Source of the DNA: Pseudomonas izuensis
GTDB taxonomy: Bacteria; Pseudomonadota; Gammaproteobacteria; Pseudomonadales; Pseudomonadaceae
Reading direction: 5' to 3'
DNA length: 64,000 nucleotides
Assembly: GCF_009861505.1 (NCBI RefSeq)
Contig: NZ_WTFT01000004.1
Span: forward strand, 266,822-330,821
Below, piece by piece: positions 28,634 through 38,698 of this stretch; within the stretch, counting starts at the first letter, position 1, and each line of letters begins with the position of its first letter. The notes under the pieces are model-generated. The model made no database searches. It was not told the origin of the DNA and saw nothing but the letters and a program-made list of their open reading frames with translations. The translations under genes were made by a program, and so were the position numbers.

Positions 28634-29896
28634 ATGACCACCGAAAACAGTGTTACAACGCCTCCAAGGCAAATGGCGTCGATAAAAGTCGATAACCTGC
28701 TGATCAACTTTACAAGCGAGTTCCGGCAGGTCTGGGATTCCACGGGCTCCCGCTCAGAACCCGCAACCTTTTGGCATCCAACCCCTGCCCCTGATTTGCT
28801 GCCGGGCTTTTTCCCTTTGGGAGACGTCATTGTTCCCGGACACGAAGACATCAACGGAGTCAAAGTGGTGGCCGTTGTGCGCGAGGGAGATTCGCCGAGC
28901 GAAGACCCGGCGCGAGGTAGCGCGCTCAGCCGACCCAATGACTATGAACAGGTTTGGAATGATTCAGGTTCAGGGGCGAATAAAAACTGCATCCTGTGGC
29001 GCCCGATCCCTCCCGATGGCTATGTGGCACTTGGACTGGTGTGCTCTATGGGCCCGGAAAAACCTTCAGTGCACGCGGTACGTTGCATGCGGGCGGACCT
29101 GGTGATCGCGTCCTATGTCGGCGACTTGATTTGGAGCGAGGGTCGCGGCCTCATGCATAACTTCAGCGCCTGGGGCATCTCACTTCCGGCCGCAAAAGCA
29201 GGTGAAATCTACTTTGCGCCTGGCACCTTTGTCAGTGACGGCAGTGGCAGCAAACCTGCGGGAAATCTCACCTATGCATTACGCATGAAAATCCAGGTCC
29301 GAACCAATACCGCACCTGTAGCGCCAGTCATCTCGGACTTCGAGGCTCCCACACCACCTGAGACATCCCAAGCCACGCAGGCTGCGATGATTCCCTGGTT
29401 TGCGGTAGACCAGTACCCCACGTCAGCTTTCGATGATTTAAGCCAATTAACGCATTACCGCCTGGAAAGAAAAGACCAATACAGACTTATAGGACATGGC
29501 CATAACACTGCAGACCAGAGCAAGCTGTTCAAATGGACAGCGCCTCGAACGCTGAGTCACGAGGACGTGCGGATATTCAGCGGCATCACCTCTATCAAGT
29601 TCGACACAGAATGGCGAGCCGAAGCCTCGGATACCCACCGCCCCATTCAATTTTCGGCAAAATTGAGCAAGGCGTTCACACGCACCGAAACCTCATCCAA
29701 CGGATGGGAAACTTCGAATACGGTAGCCGTCGCCGCCATCGTTCCAAAAAACAAAATGCTGGCGGTTTATCAATTAGCGAGTCGCTACGATCTGCTAAGC
29801 GAAGACGGTGAACAAGAGGCAATCAGCGTCGTTTACGCCGATAGCGACAGCTTGCACTGGATCGAGTATCCAAGCGCTACAGATACCGCGCCATGA
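28634..29896 (+). CDS. Vps62-related protein with unassigned C-terminal domain
   Basis: A 420-residue protein without a signal peptide. Residues ~20-230 carry the Vps62 (DUF946) pattern: repeated VWDSTGS / VWNDSGSGA, FWHPTPAP..GFFPLGDV, CILWRPIPPDGYVALG and VRCMRADLV. This domain is common in plants and fungi and patchy in bacteria. The C-terminal ~170 residues are Ser/Thr-rich and look beta-structured (LSKAFTRTETSSNGWETSN, YQLASRYDLLSEDG); I cannot assign them. A toxin or membrane-binding role is only a guess. Base composition is less GC-biased than the neighbours, and the gene interrupts a conserved backbone. ATG 28634 is preferred over 28628 because AGGA is 6 nt before it. Its end overlaps the convergent gene by 20 nt. 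Confidence 0.75.
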   Translation: MTTENSVTTPPRQMASIKVDNLLINFTSEFRQVWDSTGSRSEPATFWHPTPAPDLLPGFFPLGDVIVPGHEDINGVKVVAVVREGDSPSEDPARGSALSRPNDYEQVWNDSGSGANKNCILWRPIPPDGYVALGLVCSMGPEKPSVHAVRCMRADLVIASYVGDLIWSEGRGLMHNFSAWGISLPAAKAGEIYFAPGTFVSDGSGSKPAGNLTYALRMKIQVRTNTAPVAPVISDFEAPTPPETSQATQAAMIPWFAVDQYPTSAFDDLSQLTHYRLERKDQYRLIGHGHNTADQSKLFKWTAPRTLSHEDVRIFSGITSIKFDTEWRAEASDTHRPIQFSAKLSKAFTRTETSSNGWETSNTVAVAAIVPKNKMLAVYQLASRYDLLSEDGEQEAISVVYADSDSLHWIEYPSATDTAP

Positions 29897-30632
29897 TGTC
29901 GTCCACCACACCTTCCTTGCGCAGTTGATCCAGCGCAGCCTGCAGCTTGGCAACGGTCTCGTCCGGCACGTCCTTGTTCAGCGCCAGATAAAGTTCGGCG
30001 CTGTTGAAGCGCAACACCGTCTTGAGCCCGGTCACGCCGTCCTGTCGAGCCAGGTAACGGCCGGCCGGGTCACCTGTAGCCCAGAGGTCGATCTGGCCGT
30101 TGACCAGTTTCTTCGCGTTGTCCTGATCGCGCAGCACGACGATCGGATTGAGCCCCTGTTTGGCCAGCGTCTCGGCGATCGCATCGCCCTTGTAGGCGCC
30201 AATCTTGTATTTGCGTGCGTCATTCAGGGTTTCGAGAGTGATCTTGCTGTCGGCCTTGGCCAGCATGATCCAGTCGTCCGGGCCGATGGGGCCGACCCAT
30301 TTGAAAAGCTTTTCGCGATCCGGAAGCCGCGCCATGACGAATACGCCGTAACCGGGTTTTTCCAGGGTGAGTTTGTAGATTCGCTCCCAGGGGAAACGCA
30401 GTGTCAGGCTGTAGCTAATGTCGGCGCGCTTGAAGATTTCACGGACGATATCGGTGGCGATGCCATTGATGTTTTCGTCTTGAGCGAAGTTCTTGCCGTT
30501 CTTCGCCATGTTGTACGGCGGGAAGTTTTCCGTCAGCAACACCATCTCGGTGTCGGGATTGTCTGCAGCTTGCACTCCACTGACGAACAACAGGGAAGCA
30601 CTGGCGAGGGCTAGAAGAAGGCGTCTAAGCAT
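29877..30632 (-). CDS. Periplasmic substrate-binding protein, SBP_bac_3 type
   Basis: A 251-residue exported protein of the family that binds amino acids or related solutes. Signal peptide (LRRLLLALASASLLFVSGVQA), then the typical opening VLLTENFPPYNM, and the lobe-crossing segments DIVREIFKRADISYSL and KIGAYKGDAIAETL. No permease or ATPase is adjacent, so it may be an orphan binding protein, a sensor partner, or use a distant transporter. It lies 79 nt downstream of hisF and may be read from the his transcript. Confidence 0.88.
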   Translation of the reverse strand: MLRRLLLALASASLLFVSGVQAADNPDTEMVLLTENFPPYNMAKNGKNFAQDENINGIATDIVREIFKRADISYSLTLRFPWERIYKLTLEKPGYGVFVMARLPDREKLFKWVGPIGPDDWIMLAKADSKITLETLNDARKYKIGAYKGDAIAETLAKQGLNPIVVLRDQDNAKKLVNGQIDLWATGDPAGRYLARQDGVTGLKTVLRFNSAELYLALNKDVPDETVAKLQAALDQLRKEGVVDDIMARYL

Positions 30633-30710
30633 GTCTGGCTACCGAAATCCATGGCGTACCCAAGAGTGCCTTGAGCCCGCCATGATGTCCACTGGCCTGT
30701 ATCGGTTTGT

Positions 30711-31481
30711 TTAACGCATCACGATGCCGCGATGAGCCATATAAGCCTTGGCTTCCTGCACGGTGTATTCGCCGAAGTGGAAAATACTGGCCGCCAGCAC
30801 TGCACTGGCGTGGCCTTCGAGAATGCCATCGGCCAAATGCTGCAGATTGCCGACACCGCCGGAAGCGATCACCGGAATCCCCAGTGCATCGCTGATCGCA
30901 CGGGTGACGCCAAGGTCGAAGCCGTTTTTCATGCCGTCCTGGTCCATGCTGGTCAGCAGGATTTCACCGGCACCCAGGCCCTCCATTTTTTTCGCCCACT
31001 CGACAGCGTCGAGGCCGGTCGGCTTGCGACCGCCATGGGTGAAAATTTCCCAGCGCGGGGTTTCGCCAGGACCGGAAACTTTCTTCGCGTCGATGGCAAC
31101 GACGATGCACTGCGAACCGAAATGCTGCGCCGCTTCGCCGACGAATTCCGGGTTGAACACCGCTGCGGTATTGATAGAAACCTTGTCCGCACCGGCGTTG
31201 AGCAGGTTGCGAATGTCCTGCACCGTGCGCACACCACCGCCGACGGTCAGCGGAATGAACACCTGGCTGGCCATGCGTTCGACGGTATGCAACGTGGTAT
31301 CGCGGCCGTCGACGCTGGCGGTGATGTCGAGAAAGGTAATCTCGTCGGCACCCTGCTCGTCATAGCGACGGGCGATTTCCACCGGGTCACCGGCGTCGCG
31401 GATGTTTTCGAATTTCACACCCTTGACCACCCGGCCGTTGTCCACGTCCAGGCAAGGGATGATGCGTTTGGCCAGCGCCAT
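30711..31481 (-). CDS. hisF: Imidazole glycerol phosphate synthase cyclase subunit
   Basis: A TIM-barrel cyclase/lyase that, with HisH-supplied ammonia, makes imidazole glycerol phosphate and AICAR in histidine synthesis. 256 residues. The catalytic acids lie in [14 protein letters not shown] (Asp11) and in [13 protein letters not shown] near residue 130; phosphate-binding loops are GGGVRTVQD and [10 protein letters not shown]. Last his gene of the cluster, 9 nt after hisA. Confidence 0.98.
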   Translation of the reverse strand: MALAKRIIPCLDVDNGRVVKGVKFENIRDAGDPVEIARRYDEQGADEITFLDITASVDGRDTTLHTVERMASQVFIPLTVGGGVRTVQDIRNLLNAGADKVSINTAAVFNPEFVGEAAQHFGSQCIVVAIDAKKVSGPGETPRWEIFTHGGRKPTGLDAVEWAKKMEGLGAGEILLTSMDQDGMKNGFDLGVTRAISDALGIPVIASGGVGNLQHLADGILEGHASAVLAASIFHFGEYTVQEAKAYMAHRGIVMR

Positions 31482-31490
31482 GGTCAGTCC

Positions 31491-32228
31491 TCAGCCTTTG
31501 TACGAATCGCAGAAAGCTTGCGCTTCGGCGACGTCGAGGGTGCCTTCGTAGATCGCACGACCGGTAATGGCACCGATGATGCCTGGCGCCTTGGCGTCGA
31601 GCAGGGTCTTGATGTCACCCAGGTTGTGGATGCCGCCGGAAGCAATCACCGGAATCGAAGTGGCAGCAGCCAGCGCGGCAGTGAACGGTACGTTGCAGCC
31701 CTGCATCATGCCGTCTTTGGCGATGTCGGTATAAACGATCGCGGACACGCCGTCGGCTTCGAACTGTTTAGCCAGGTCGATCACCTGAATGGTGCTGATT
31801 TCAGCCCAGCCGTCGGTGGCGACGAAACCGTCCTTGGCATCCAGGCCAACGATCACCTTGCCCGGGAAGGCGCGGCAGGCTTCGGCGACGAAGGCCGGAT
31901 CTTTCACGGCCTTGGTGCCGATGATCACGTAGCTCACGCCGGCTTTCACGTAGTGCTCGATGGTTTCCAGCGAACGGATACCACCACCGATCTGGATCGG
32001 CAGGTTCGGGTAGCGCTTGGCAATGGCGGTGACCACTTCGCCGTTGACCGGCTGGCCTTCGAATGCGCCGTTCAGATCGACCAGATGCAGACGACGGCAA
32101 CCGCCCTCCACCCACTTGGCAGCCATGCTCACCGGGTCATCGGAGAACACTGTGGAATCTTCCATGCGGCCCTGGCGCAGACGAACACAGGCACCGTCTT
32201 TGAGATCGATAGCGGGAATAATCAGCAT
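31491..32228 (-). CDS. hisA: ProFAR isomerase
   Basis: Isomerises ProFAR to PRFAR, the HisF substrate. 245 residues from ATG 32228 ([17 protein letters not shown]); an upstream in-frame start would add five residues and lacks family support. TIM barrel with catalytic Asp8 (IDLKDG) and Asp near residue 130 in [12 protein letters not shown], with GGIRSLET as the phosphate-binding loop. It lies between the DUF2164 gene and hisF. Confidence 0.98.
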   Translation of the reverse strand: MLIIPAIDLKDGACVRLRQGRMEDSTVFSDDPVSMAAKWVEGGCRRLHLVDLNGAFEGQPVNGEVVTAIAKRYPNLPIQIGGGIRSLETIEHYVKAGVSYVIIGTKAVKDPAFVAEACRAFPGKVIVGLDAKDGFVATDGWAEISTIQVIDLAKQFEADGVSAIVYTDIAKDGMMQGCNVPFTAALAAATSIPVIASGGIHNLGDIKTLLDAKAPGIIGAITGRAIYEGTLDVAEAQAFCDSYKG

Positions 32229-32270
32229 CTGGCAAACCTTCAAAATTGAATGTTCAGCTTGGCTCGGAAA

Positions 32271-32531
32271 TCAGTTTTTCTCGAGCGCCCACAGGTCGCT
32301 TTCGATGCTTTCGAACCTCTCTTTGAGGTGCGTCTGCACATCGAAAATCGCCCTGTTGTAATAGTGCGGAGCAATTTCACGGGTAAACAGCTCAAGAATT
32401 TCCGCCGCTTCGAACGAACCCAGGTCCAGTTCGAAGCGCTCCTCCATGAAGCGCTTGATCTTGTGATTGGCCTCGCTCTCTTGTTCAGGAGTGAGGGTCA
32501 GGATCGGCGGCTTGGATTTCTTGGCGGCCAT
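32271..32531 (-). CDS. DUF2164 family protein inside the his operon
   Basis: An 86-residue cytosolic protein matching DUF2164: a basic N-terminus (AAKKSKPPILTLTPEQ), then EANHKIKRFMEERFELDLGSFEAAEIL and NRAIFDVQTHLKERFE. Function unknown. The gene begins directly after the hisH stop codon, which implies co-transcription with the histidine genes; the same position is kept in other Pseudomonas. Confidence 0.85.
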   Translation of the reverse strand: MAAKKSKPPILTLTPEQESEANHKIKRFMEERFELDLGSFEAAEILELFTREIAPHYYNRAIFDVQTHLKERFESIESDLWALEKN

Positions 32532-33170
32532 TTACCAGCGACCGTCCCACGCGGCGAAGTTCTGCAAGAGTTGCAGGCCATGGGTATGGCTCTTCTCCGG
32601 GTGGAACTGCACGGCGAAACGCGAGCCATCGGCCAGCGCTGCGGCGAAATCGACACCGTAGTGACCGCCACCCACCACCTGGCGGGCGTTAGCGGCCGCG
32701 ATGTAGTAGCTGTGCACGAAGTAGAATCGGGCCATGTCCGGAATGTCGTGCCATAGCGGGTGATTCACCGTCTGCTTCACTTCGTTCCAGCCCATGTGCG
32801 GGACTTTCAGGTGCTCGCCGTCTTCACGCAGGTCCTTGCCGAAGAATTTCACCGCGCCCGGGAACAGGCCAATGCAGTCGACGCCGTCGTTCTCTTCGCT
32901 GGTGTCGAGCAAGGCTTGCATGCCGACGCAGATACCAAGGAATGGACGGTCCTGGCTGACTTCACGCACCAGCGAATCGAAGCCCAGGCGACGAATCTCC
33001 GCCATGCAATCGCGAATCGCGCCAACGCCGGGGAAAACCACCCGGTCGGCTTCGCGAATCACGCTCGCATCGCTGGTGATCAGCACCTTGCCGGCACCGA
33101 CGTGCTCGAGGGCCTTGGCCACCGAGTGCAGGTTGCCCATGCCGTAATCGATAACCGCAACTGTCTGCAT
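32532..33170 (-). CDS. hisH: Imidazole glycerol phosphate synthase glutaminase subunit
   Basis: A class I glutamine amidotransferase that supplies ammonia to HisF. 212 residues. Nucleophile in [13 protein letters not shown] (Cys near residue 82), and the His/Glu pair in [14 protein letters not shown] near residue 193. Its start overlaps the hisB stop by one nucleotide (TAATG), so the two are translationally coupled. Confidence 0.98.
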   Translation of the reverse strand: MQTVAVIDYGMGNLHSVAKALEHVGAGKVLITSDASVIREADRVVFPGVGAIRDCMAEIRRLGFDSLVREVSQDRPFLGICVGMQALLDTSEENDGVDCIGLFPGAVKFFGKDLREDGEHLKVPHMGWNEVKQTVNHPLWHDIPDMARFYFVHSYYIAAANARQVVGGGHYGVDFAAALADGSRFAVQFHPEKSHTHGLQLLQNFAAWDGRW

Positions 33171-33763
33171 TACAGGACGCCCTTGGTCGATGGCATCTGA
33201 CCGGCCATGCGGTCATCCAGCTCCACAGCCATGCGCAGCGCGCGGCCGAAAGCCTTGAACACGGTTTCGATCTGGTGGTGGGTGTTGTGGCCACGCAGGT
33301 TGTCGATGTGCAGGGTGACGTTGGCGTGGTTGACGAAGCCCTGGAAGAACTCCTGGAACAGGTCAACGTCGAAGCCGCCGACCGTGGCACGGGTATACGG
33401 AACGTGCATCTGCAGGCCGGGACGGCCGGAGAAGTCGATCACTACACGCGACAGTGCTTCATCGAGCGGCACGTAGGCATGACCGTAGCGACGGATGCCT
33501 TTCTTGTCGCCGATGGCTTGGGTGAATGCCTGACCCAGGGTGATGCCAACGTCTTCCACCGTATGGTGGTCATCGATGTGCAGGTCGCCTTTGCTGACGA
33601 TATCCAGGTCGATCAGCCCGTGACGGGCGATCTGGTCGAGCATGTGCTCAAGAAAAGGAACACCGATATCAAACCGGGCCTTTCCGGTGCCATCCAGGTT
33701 GATCGAGGCTTTGATCTGGGTTTCCAGAGTGTCGCGCTCGACTGACGCCTTACGTTCGGCCAT
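33170..33763 (-). CDS. hisB: Imidazoleglycerol-phosphate dehydratase
   Basis: A Mn-dependent dehydratase that makes imidazole acetol phosphate. 197 residues, monofunctional form without a phosphatase domain. Metal-binding histidine clusters: [12 protein letters not shown] near residue 45, [10 protein letters not shown] near 65, and [10 protein letters not shown] near 168. Start ATG 33763 ([11 protein letters not shown]); a GTG one codon upstream is possible. First gene of the hisB-hisH-DUF2164-hisA-hisF unit. Confidence 0.97.
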   Translation of the reverse strand: MAERKASVERDTLETQIKASINLDGTGKARFDIGVPFLEHMLDQIARHGLIDLDIVSKGDLHIDDHHTVEDVGITLGQAFTQAIGDKKGIRRYGHAYVPLDEALSRVVIDFSGRPGLQMHVPYTRATVGGFDVDLFQEFFQGFVNHANVTLHIDNLRGHNTHHQIETVFKAFGRALRMAVELDDRMAGQMPSTKGVL

Positions 33764-33918
33764 CACCAGCTCCGCAAAATCATTGGGCGAAAAAGGCAGC
33801 CATTATAGGGGTGCGGACGCCAAACAGAAACACGGGAGGTGATATCACTGACGGATAGAACCCCATGCCGTCGGGGATAGACATGTCCATACAAGCCATT
33901 TCGGACACCCCAAAACAA

Positions 33919-34011
33919 CTGTAGGAGTGAGCCTGCTCGCGATGGGGCCCTCACATTCAACATTTCTGTCGACTGTCAGACCGCTATCGCGAGCAGGCTC
34001 ACTCCTACAGG
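33919..34011. repeat. REP pair (TAGGAGTGAGCCTGCTCGC type)
   Basis: Inverted copies at 33919-33942 and 33986-34011. The variant base T (GAGTGAGCC) is matched by a complementary change in the other arm. Lies between the his promoter and the end of the MFS gene. Confidence 0.9.
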
Positions 34012-34025
34012 AGTACTGCCTTTAC

Positions 34026-35687
34026 TTAGTGGAACAGGACCGCAGTCTTCTGCAGCGTCACCCAGACACCCCACGCCAACGGAATACCCACCACCAGCCA
34101 CGCAGCCACCGCCAAAGGCTTGGTACCCGCAGCCGCTTTCCACTCCAGCACGGTGCTGCTGTCAGCCCCCTTGTCGTGACCCAGCGCCTGTTCGGCAGCC
34201 AGTTCAGCGTCCGTCATGAAGTACTTGTCGGCCACCGGGCGTACCAGCAGGTTGCAGATGAAACCCAACACCAGCAGACCCGCCAGGATGTACAACGTGA
34301 TGTCGTAAGCCGCGGCACGTTCAACGCCGATGCTCAGCTGATACTCCCGCAGGTAGTTCACCAACACCGGACCCAACACGCCTGCCGCCGCCCATGCTGT
34401 CAGCAGACGACCGTGGATCGCGCCGACCATTTGCGTACCGAACAAGTCGGCCAGGTAAGCCGGAACGGTGGCAAAACCGCCGCCATACATCGACAGGATG
34501 ACGCAGAACGCCGCCACGAACAGCGCGATATGGCCCAAATGACCAAGGTTCGGAATCAGCGCATACAGTGCGAAGCCCAGGGCGAAGAACGCGAAGTAGG
34601 TGTTTTTACGGCCCAGGTAATCCGAGAACGAGGCCCAGAAAAACCGGCCACCGATGTTGAACAGGCTCAGCAAACCGGTGAAGCCGGCAGCGATCGCCGC
34701 GATCGAAGCCAGTTGCGCGGCATCCAGTTGGCCGAACGCCAGGTCATTACCCAGCAACTTGCCACCGAAGACTTCCTGCAATAACGGTGAGGCCATGCCG
34801 AGGATGCCGATACCGGCCGATACGTTCAGGCACAGCACCAGCCATACCAGGCGGAATTGCGGCGTTTTCCACGCAACGTTCACGTGCACGTGACGGTTGG
34901 TCATCATCGCGTTCGAGGCTTTTTTCGCCCCGGCGGTCCAGCCCTCAGGCTTCCAGCCGGTTGGCGGAACCCGATAGGACAGCGCGCCACCGATCATGAA
35001 CACGAAGTAGATCGCCGCCATCGCCACGAAGCTTTGCCATACGCCAACGCCTTCTGACGAGCCGAAGTGGCTCATCAACGCCGTTGCCAAAGGTGCACCG
35101 ACCATCGCGCCACCGCCGAAGCCCATGATCGCCATGCCGGTCGCCATGCCGCGTTTGTCCGGAAACCACTTGATCAGGGTCGACACCGGCGAGATGTAAC
35201 CCAGGCCCAGGCCGATACCGCCGATGACCCCGGAGCCGATCCACATCAGCCAGATCTGGTGGGTATAGATACCCAGCGCCGAAATCAGCAGGCCGCCACA
35301 CCAGCACAGCGCCGACACGACGCCAGCCTTGCGCGGCCCGGCATGTTCCAGCCAGCCACCCCAGATGGCTGCCGAGCAACCCAGGAAAATGAAGAACAGG
35401 GTGTAGATCCAGCCGAGCATCGAGATCGGCCAGTCGCATTGCGACGAAAAGACTTGAGCGATGAAGCTCATGTCCGGCGCGCAGGTTACCGCTTTGGTGA
35501 TGCCCAGCGCCTTGGACAGTGGCAGCCAGAACACCGAGAAACCGTAGGCCATGCCGATGCACAGGTGGATGGCCAGCGCGGCCGGTGGCACCAGCCAACG
35601 GTTAAAACCGGGCCTGGCGATGATCCGCTCCTTGGACAGGAACGAGGGCTGGCCGGCATAGCCGTCCACCGCGATACTCGTGGTCAT
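34026..35687 (-). CDS. OFA-type major facilitator transporter
   Basis: A 553-residue inner-membrane MFS carrier of the oxalate/formate-antiporter-like (OFA) family. About 12 membrane helices, a family-typical cytosolic loop with KWFPDKRGMATGMAIMGFGGGAMVGAP near residue 170, and WASFSDYLGRKNTYF in the second half. An additional helix-rich extension of ~60 residues ends the protein. OFA carriers exchange small carboxylates; the actual substrate here cannot be read from sequence. Single gene, flanked by REP pairs. Confidence 0.88.
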   Translation of the reverse strand: MTTSIAVDGYAGQPSFLSKERIIARPGFNRWLVPPAALAIHLCIGMAYGFSVFWLPLSKALGITKAVTCAPDMSFIAQVFSSQCDWPISMLGWIYTLFFIFLGCSAAIWGGWLEHAGPRKAGVVSALCWCGGLLISALGIYTHQIWLMWIGSGVIGGIGLGLGYISPVSTLIKWFPDKRGMATGMAIMGFGGGAMVGAPLATALMSHFGSSEGVGVWQSFVAMAAIYFVFMIGGALSYRVPPTGWKPEGWTAGAKKASNAMMTNRHVHVNVAWKTPQFRLVWLVLCLNVSAGIGILGMASPLLQEVFGGKLLGNDLAFGQLDAAQLASIAAIAAGFTGLLSLFNIGGRFFWASFSDYLGRKNTYFAFFALGFALYALIPNLGHLGHIALFVAAFCVILSMYGGGFATVPAYLADLFGTQMVGAIHGRLLTAWAAAGVLGPVLVNYLREYQLSIGVERAAAYDITLYILAGLLVLGFICNLLVRPVADKYFMTDAELAAEQALGHDKGADSSTVLEWKAAAGTKPLAVAAWLVVGIPLAWGVWVTLQKTAVLFH

Positions 35688-35897
35688 TGTTTATCCCCCA
35701 ATTATTAGTATGGTTCGCCAGCCATTCTTCACTCCCAGCCTTGATGCACGCAGGCATGACCGTTTTTTCAGGGTGAAGCTTCATTTCGGTGCGACAGAAA
35801 GTCGCAGAAGCGACCGACGAACGGGCGAAGGTTAGCATTTGCACGTGACATAAAAACCAAACTGACATCACGTTTTGTACGTTATCTGATCTCTTAT

Positions 35898-35963
35898 CCT
35901 GTAGGAGCTGCCGAAGGCTGCGATTTTTTAGAAGATCAAAAGATCGCAGCCTTCGGTAGCTCT
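35898..35963. repeat. REP pair (CTGTAGGAGCTGCCGAAGGCTGC type)
   Basis: Inverted copies at 35898-35924 and 35942-35963; the right arm has decayed at its outer end (GGTAGCTCTC). It sits in the 299-nt gap between the MFS start and the PanZ-like gene; I see no further features in that gap. Confidence 0.85.
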
Positions 35964-35986
35964 CACACAAGCTCACAGGAATCTCC

Positions 35987-36391
35987 ATGCCCATCGTTGT
36001 CGAGTTGTTGAACGAAGCCACTGCTCAAGATCAGCAGGATCTGCAGAAAATCTACCGGGACGCACCCCAGTGGCTGTTCGAGCCGTTTACAGGAGACGCA
36101 CAATTGATTGAAACCTGCCTGCTGGAAGGTTCGTTGATTGCCGGACGTTTCAATGATCGACTGCTGGGTGCGGCCCGCCTGGAACGGCACCCGGACGTTT
36201 GGCATTTGTCTCAATTGTGTGTGCGAAAAATCACTCGGCGTCGTGGTGTCGCGGAACGCCTGGTGCGAGAAGCACAAACCATGGCTGCGCAATCAGGCGC
36301 CACCCTGCGTCTATTGGCACCCGCCGGGCACCTGGAGGCCCAGGCCCTGGCGGCGAAGTTGAAGGTGCCACTGGATACGCTGCCCGAGTGA
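35987..36391 (+). CDS. GNAT-fold acetyl-CoA sensor, PanZ family
   Basis: A 134-residue single-domain GNAT protein. The N-terminus (IVVELLNEATAQDQQDLQKIY) and the sequence CVRKITRRRGVAERLVREA, a basic acetyl-CoA pyrophosphate loop, match the PanZ/PanM family that promotes PanD zymogen maturation in an acetyl-CoA-dependent way. panD itself is not in this window. A generic N-acetyltransferase function remains possible. Single gene, 78 nt before asmA. Confidence 0.8.
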   Translation: MPIVVELLNEATAQDQQDLQKIYRDAPQWLFEPFTGDAQLIETCLLEGSLIAGRFNDRLLGAARLERHPDVWHLSQLCVRKITRRRGVAERLVREAQTMAAQSGATLRLLAPAGHLEAQALAAKLKVPLDTLPE

Positions 36392-36469
36392 TCGCTGACC
36401 GGTCGTCCGTTTTGGAGCGCTATACTCCTCGGCTAAATTTCGAATTCGACTAACTACAAGGACTCGCCC

Positions 36470-38698
36470 ATGAAAGCGTTCGGCAAAATCCTGGGTCTGG
36501 TACTTCTCGGGTTGTTGCTGATCATTGTGGCGCTGGGCTTTGCCCTGACCCACCTCTTCGATCCCAACGACTACAAAGACGAGATCCGCCAGATTGCCCG
36601 CGACAAGGCCCACATCGAGCTGACGCTCAATGGCGATATCGGCTGGAGCCTGTTCCCGTGGCTGGGCCTTGAGCTGCATGACGCCGCTGTGGCGACCCTG
36701 GCCAAACCCGCCGAGCCGTTCGCCGATTTGCAGATGCTCGGCCTGTCGGTCCGCGTGCTGCCGCTGCTGCGCCGGGAAGTGCAGATGAGCGACGTGCGCG
36801 TCGAAGGCCTGAACCTGCGCCTGAACCGCGACAAGGACGGTCATGGCAACTGGGAGGACATCGGCAAGGTGCCCACCGCTGCGAACACCACTGGCACACC
36901 TCCCGCCACCACCGGCGCGCCTGAAGCACAAACCACCGCTCAAGCAGAGAAACCGGCTCAACCGGTTCGCCTGGACATCGACAGCCTGACCGTCAACAAC
37001 GCCCGCGTCGAATACAGCGACGAAAAAACCGGCCGTGAGTTCAGCGCGGAAAGCATCCAGTTGAGCACTGGCCCGGTGCATGACTCCACCAACATTCCAG
37101 TCAAGCTCACTGCATTTCTGGGCACCAACCAACCGGTCCTGCGGGTGCGCACCGAACTCAACGGAGAGCTGCGTTTCGAGCGCGCGTTGCAGCGCTACAA
37201 GCTCGAAGACATGAAGCTGTCCGGTGAAGTCGCCGGCGATCCCCTGCAAGGCAAGACCATGACCTTCGCCGCCCAGGGCCAACTGCTGCTGGACAAGGCC
37301 GCCAATGTCGCTGAATGGACCGGCATCAAGATCTCTGCCAACCAACTGCGCGCACTGGGCGAGCTGAAGGTCAATGACCTCGACAAGACCCCGCAAGTCA
37401 GCGGTGGCCTGTCGATTGCCCAGTTCGACCTGGCGAAATTCGTCGACAGCATTGGCCAGAAACTCCCGGCGATGGGCGAAGGCAGCCTGAGCAAGGTCGA
37501 ACTGGTCAGCCGCGTCGCAGCTAACCCCACCAGCCTCACGCTGGATGACATCAACCTGAAGGTCGACGACAGCACCTTCAGCGGCCGCATCGCCGTGGAG
37601 GATTTCGCCAAGCAATCGCTGCGTGCAACCCTCAAGGCGGACACCTTCAACGTTGACCGTTACCTGCCGCCAAAGTCGGCCGAAGCCAACAGCGCGAAAC
37701 AGGTGCGCCAGGCCGAAGTCGCCAGCACCGAAGCCAATGCCTTGGCGGGCGCCGGCAGCACACCGCTGCCGCCAGCGCCAACCAAAGAGGCGTGGAGCAA
37801 TGAACGCCTGTTACCGGTGGAGCGCCTGAGCAAACTGGATGTGGACGCCGATCTGACGTTCGGCCAGTTGACCCTGGAAAAACTGCCGATCCACAACGCC
37901 GCGCTCAAAGCCAACGGCCAAGGTGGCTTGCTGACGCTGACGAACCTGCGGGGCGATCTGTACGAGGGTAACTTCGAAGCCAAGGGCACTCTCGATGTGC
38001 GCCAGCAGGCGCCCGTGCTGAACATGCAAACGCAGATCAGCCGGGTACCGGCGGAGAAAATCCTCGAAAGCCAGGGCAAAAATCCACCGGTCAAAGGCCT
38101 CGTCACACTCAACAGCACCTTGACCGGCAGTGGCAACAGCCAGAAAGCACTGATCGAAACCCTCAACGGTAACGCCAGCTTCGTCATCAACAATGGCGTG
38201 CTGCTCAACGCCAACCTCGAACAACAGCTGTGCAAAGGCATCGCCACGCTCAACCGCAAAACCCTCAGCAGTGAGCCGCGGGGCAAAGACACACCCTTTC
38301 AGGAACTCAAGGGCAACCTGAGTTTCCGTAACGGTGTGGCGAGCAACCCGGACCTGAAAGTGCGCATCCCGGGCATGACCGTCAATGGCGACGGAGATGT
38401 CGATCTGCGGGTGCTGGGCATGGACTACCGAGTAGGCATCATCGTCGAAGGCGACAAGAGCGACATGCCCGACCCGGCCTGTCAGGTGGGCGAGAAATTC
38501 GTCGGCATCGAGTGGCCGCTGCGTTGCCGCGGCCCCCTGGAACTGGGCGCCAAGGCCTGCCGACTGGATAACGAACGCATGGGTCAGGTCGCAAGCAAAC
38601 TGGCTGGCGAGCGGATCAGCGAGAAAATCGACGAAAAGCTTGGCGACAAAGTCAGCCCGGAACTCAAAGATGCACTCAAGGGGCTTTTCAAGCGATGA
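36470..38698 (+). CDS. AsmA family envelope protein
   Basis: A 742-residue AsmA-like protein: one N-terminal membrane anchor (GLVLLGLLLIIVALGFAL) followed by a large periplasmic beta-rich domain. The N-terminal AsmA block (DPNDYKDEIRQIARDKAHIELTLNGDIGWSLFPWLGLEL region) and the C-terminal AsmA_2 region (~480-700) are clear. A Thr/Ala/Pro-rich linker sits at ~135-165. AsmA-like proteins are thought to move phospholipids between the membranes. The stop overlaps mutY (ATGA). Confidence 0.9.
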   Translation: MKAFGKILGLVLLGLLLIIVALGFALTHLFDPNDYKDEIRQIARDKAHIELTLNGDIGWSLFPWLGLELHDAAVATLAKPAEPFADLQMLGLSVRVLPLLRREVQMSDVRVEGLNLRLNRDKDGHGNWEDIGKVPTAANTTGTPPATTGAPEAQTTAQAEKPAQPVRLDIDSLTVNNARVEYSDEKTGREFSAESIQLSTGPVHDSTNIPVKLTAFLGTNQPVLRVRTELNGELRFERALQRYKLEDMKLSGEVAGDPLQGKTMTFAAQGQLLLDKAANVAEWTGIKISANQLRALGELKVNDLDKTPQVSGGLSIAQFDLAKFVDSIGQKLPAMGEGSLSKVELVSRVAANPTSLTLDDINLKVDDSTFSGRIAVEDFAKQSLRATLKADTFNVDRYLPPKSAEANSAKQVRQAEVASTEANALAGAGSTPLPPAPTKEAWSNERLLPVERLSKLDVDADLTFGQLTLEKLPIHNAALKANGQGGLLTLTNLRGDLYEGNFEAKGTLDVRQQAPVLNMQTQISRVPAEKILESQGKNPPVKGLVTLNSTLTGSGNSQKALIETLNGNASFVINNGVLLNANLEQQLCKGIATLNRKTLSSEPRGKDTPFQELKGNLSFRNGVASNPDLKVRIPGMTVNGDGDVDLRVLGMDYRVGIIVEGDKSDMPDPACQVGEKFVGIEWPLRCRGPLELGAKACRLDNERMGQVASKLAGERISEKIDEKLGDKVSPELKDALKGLFKR

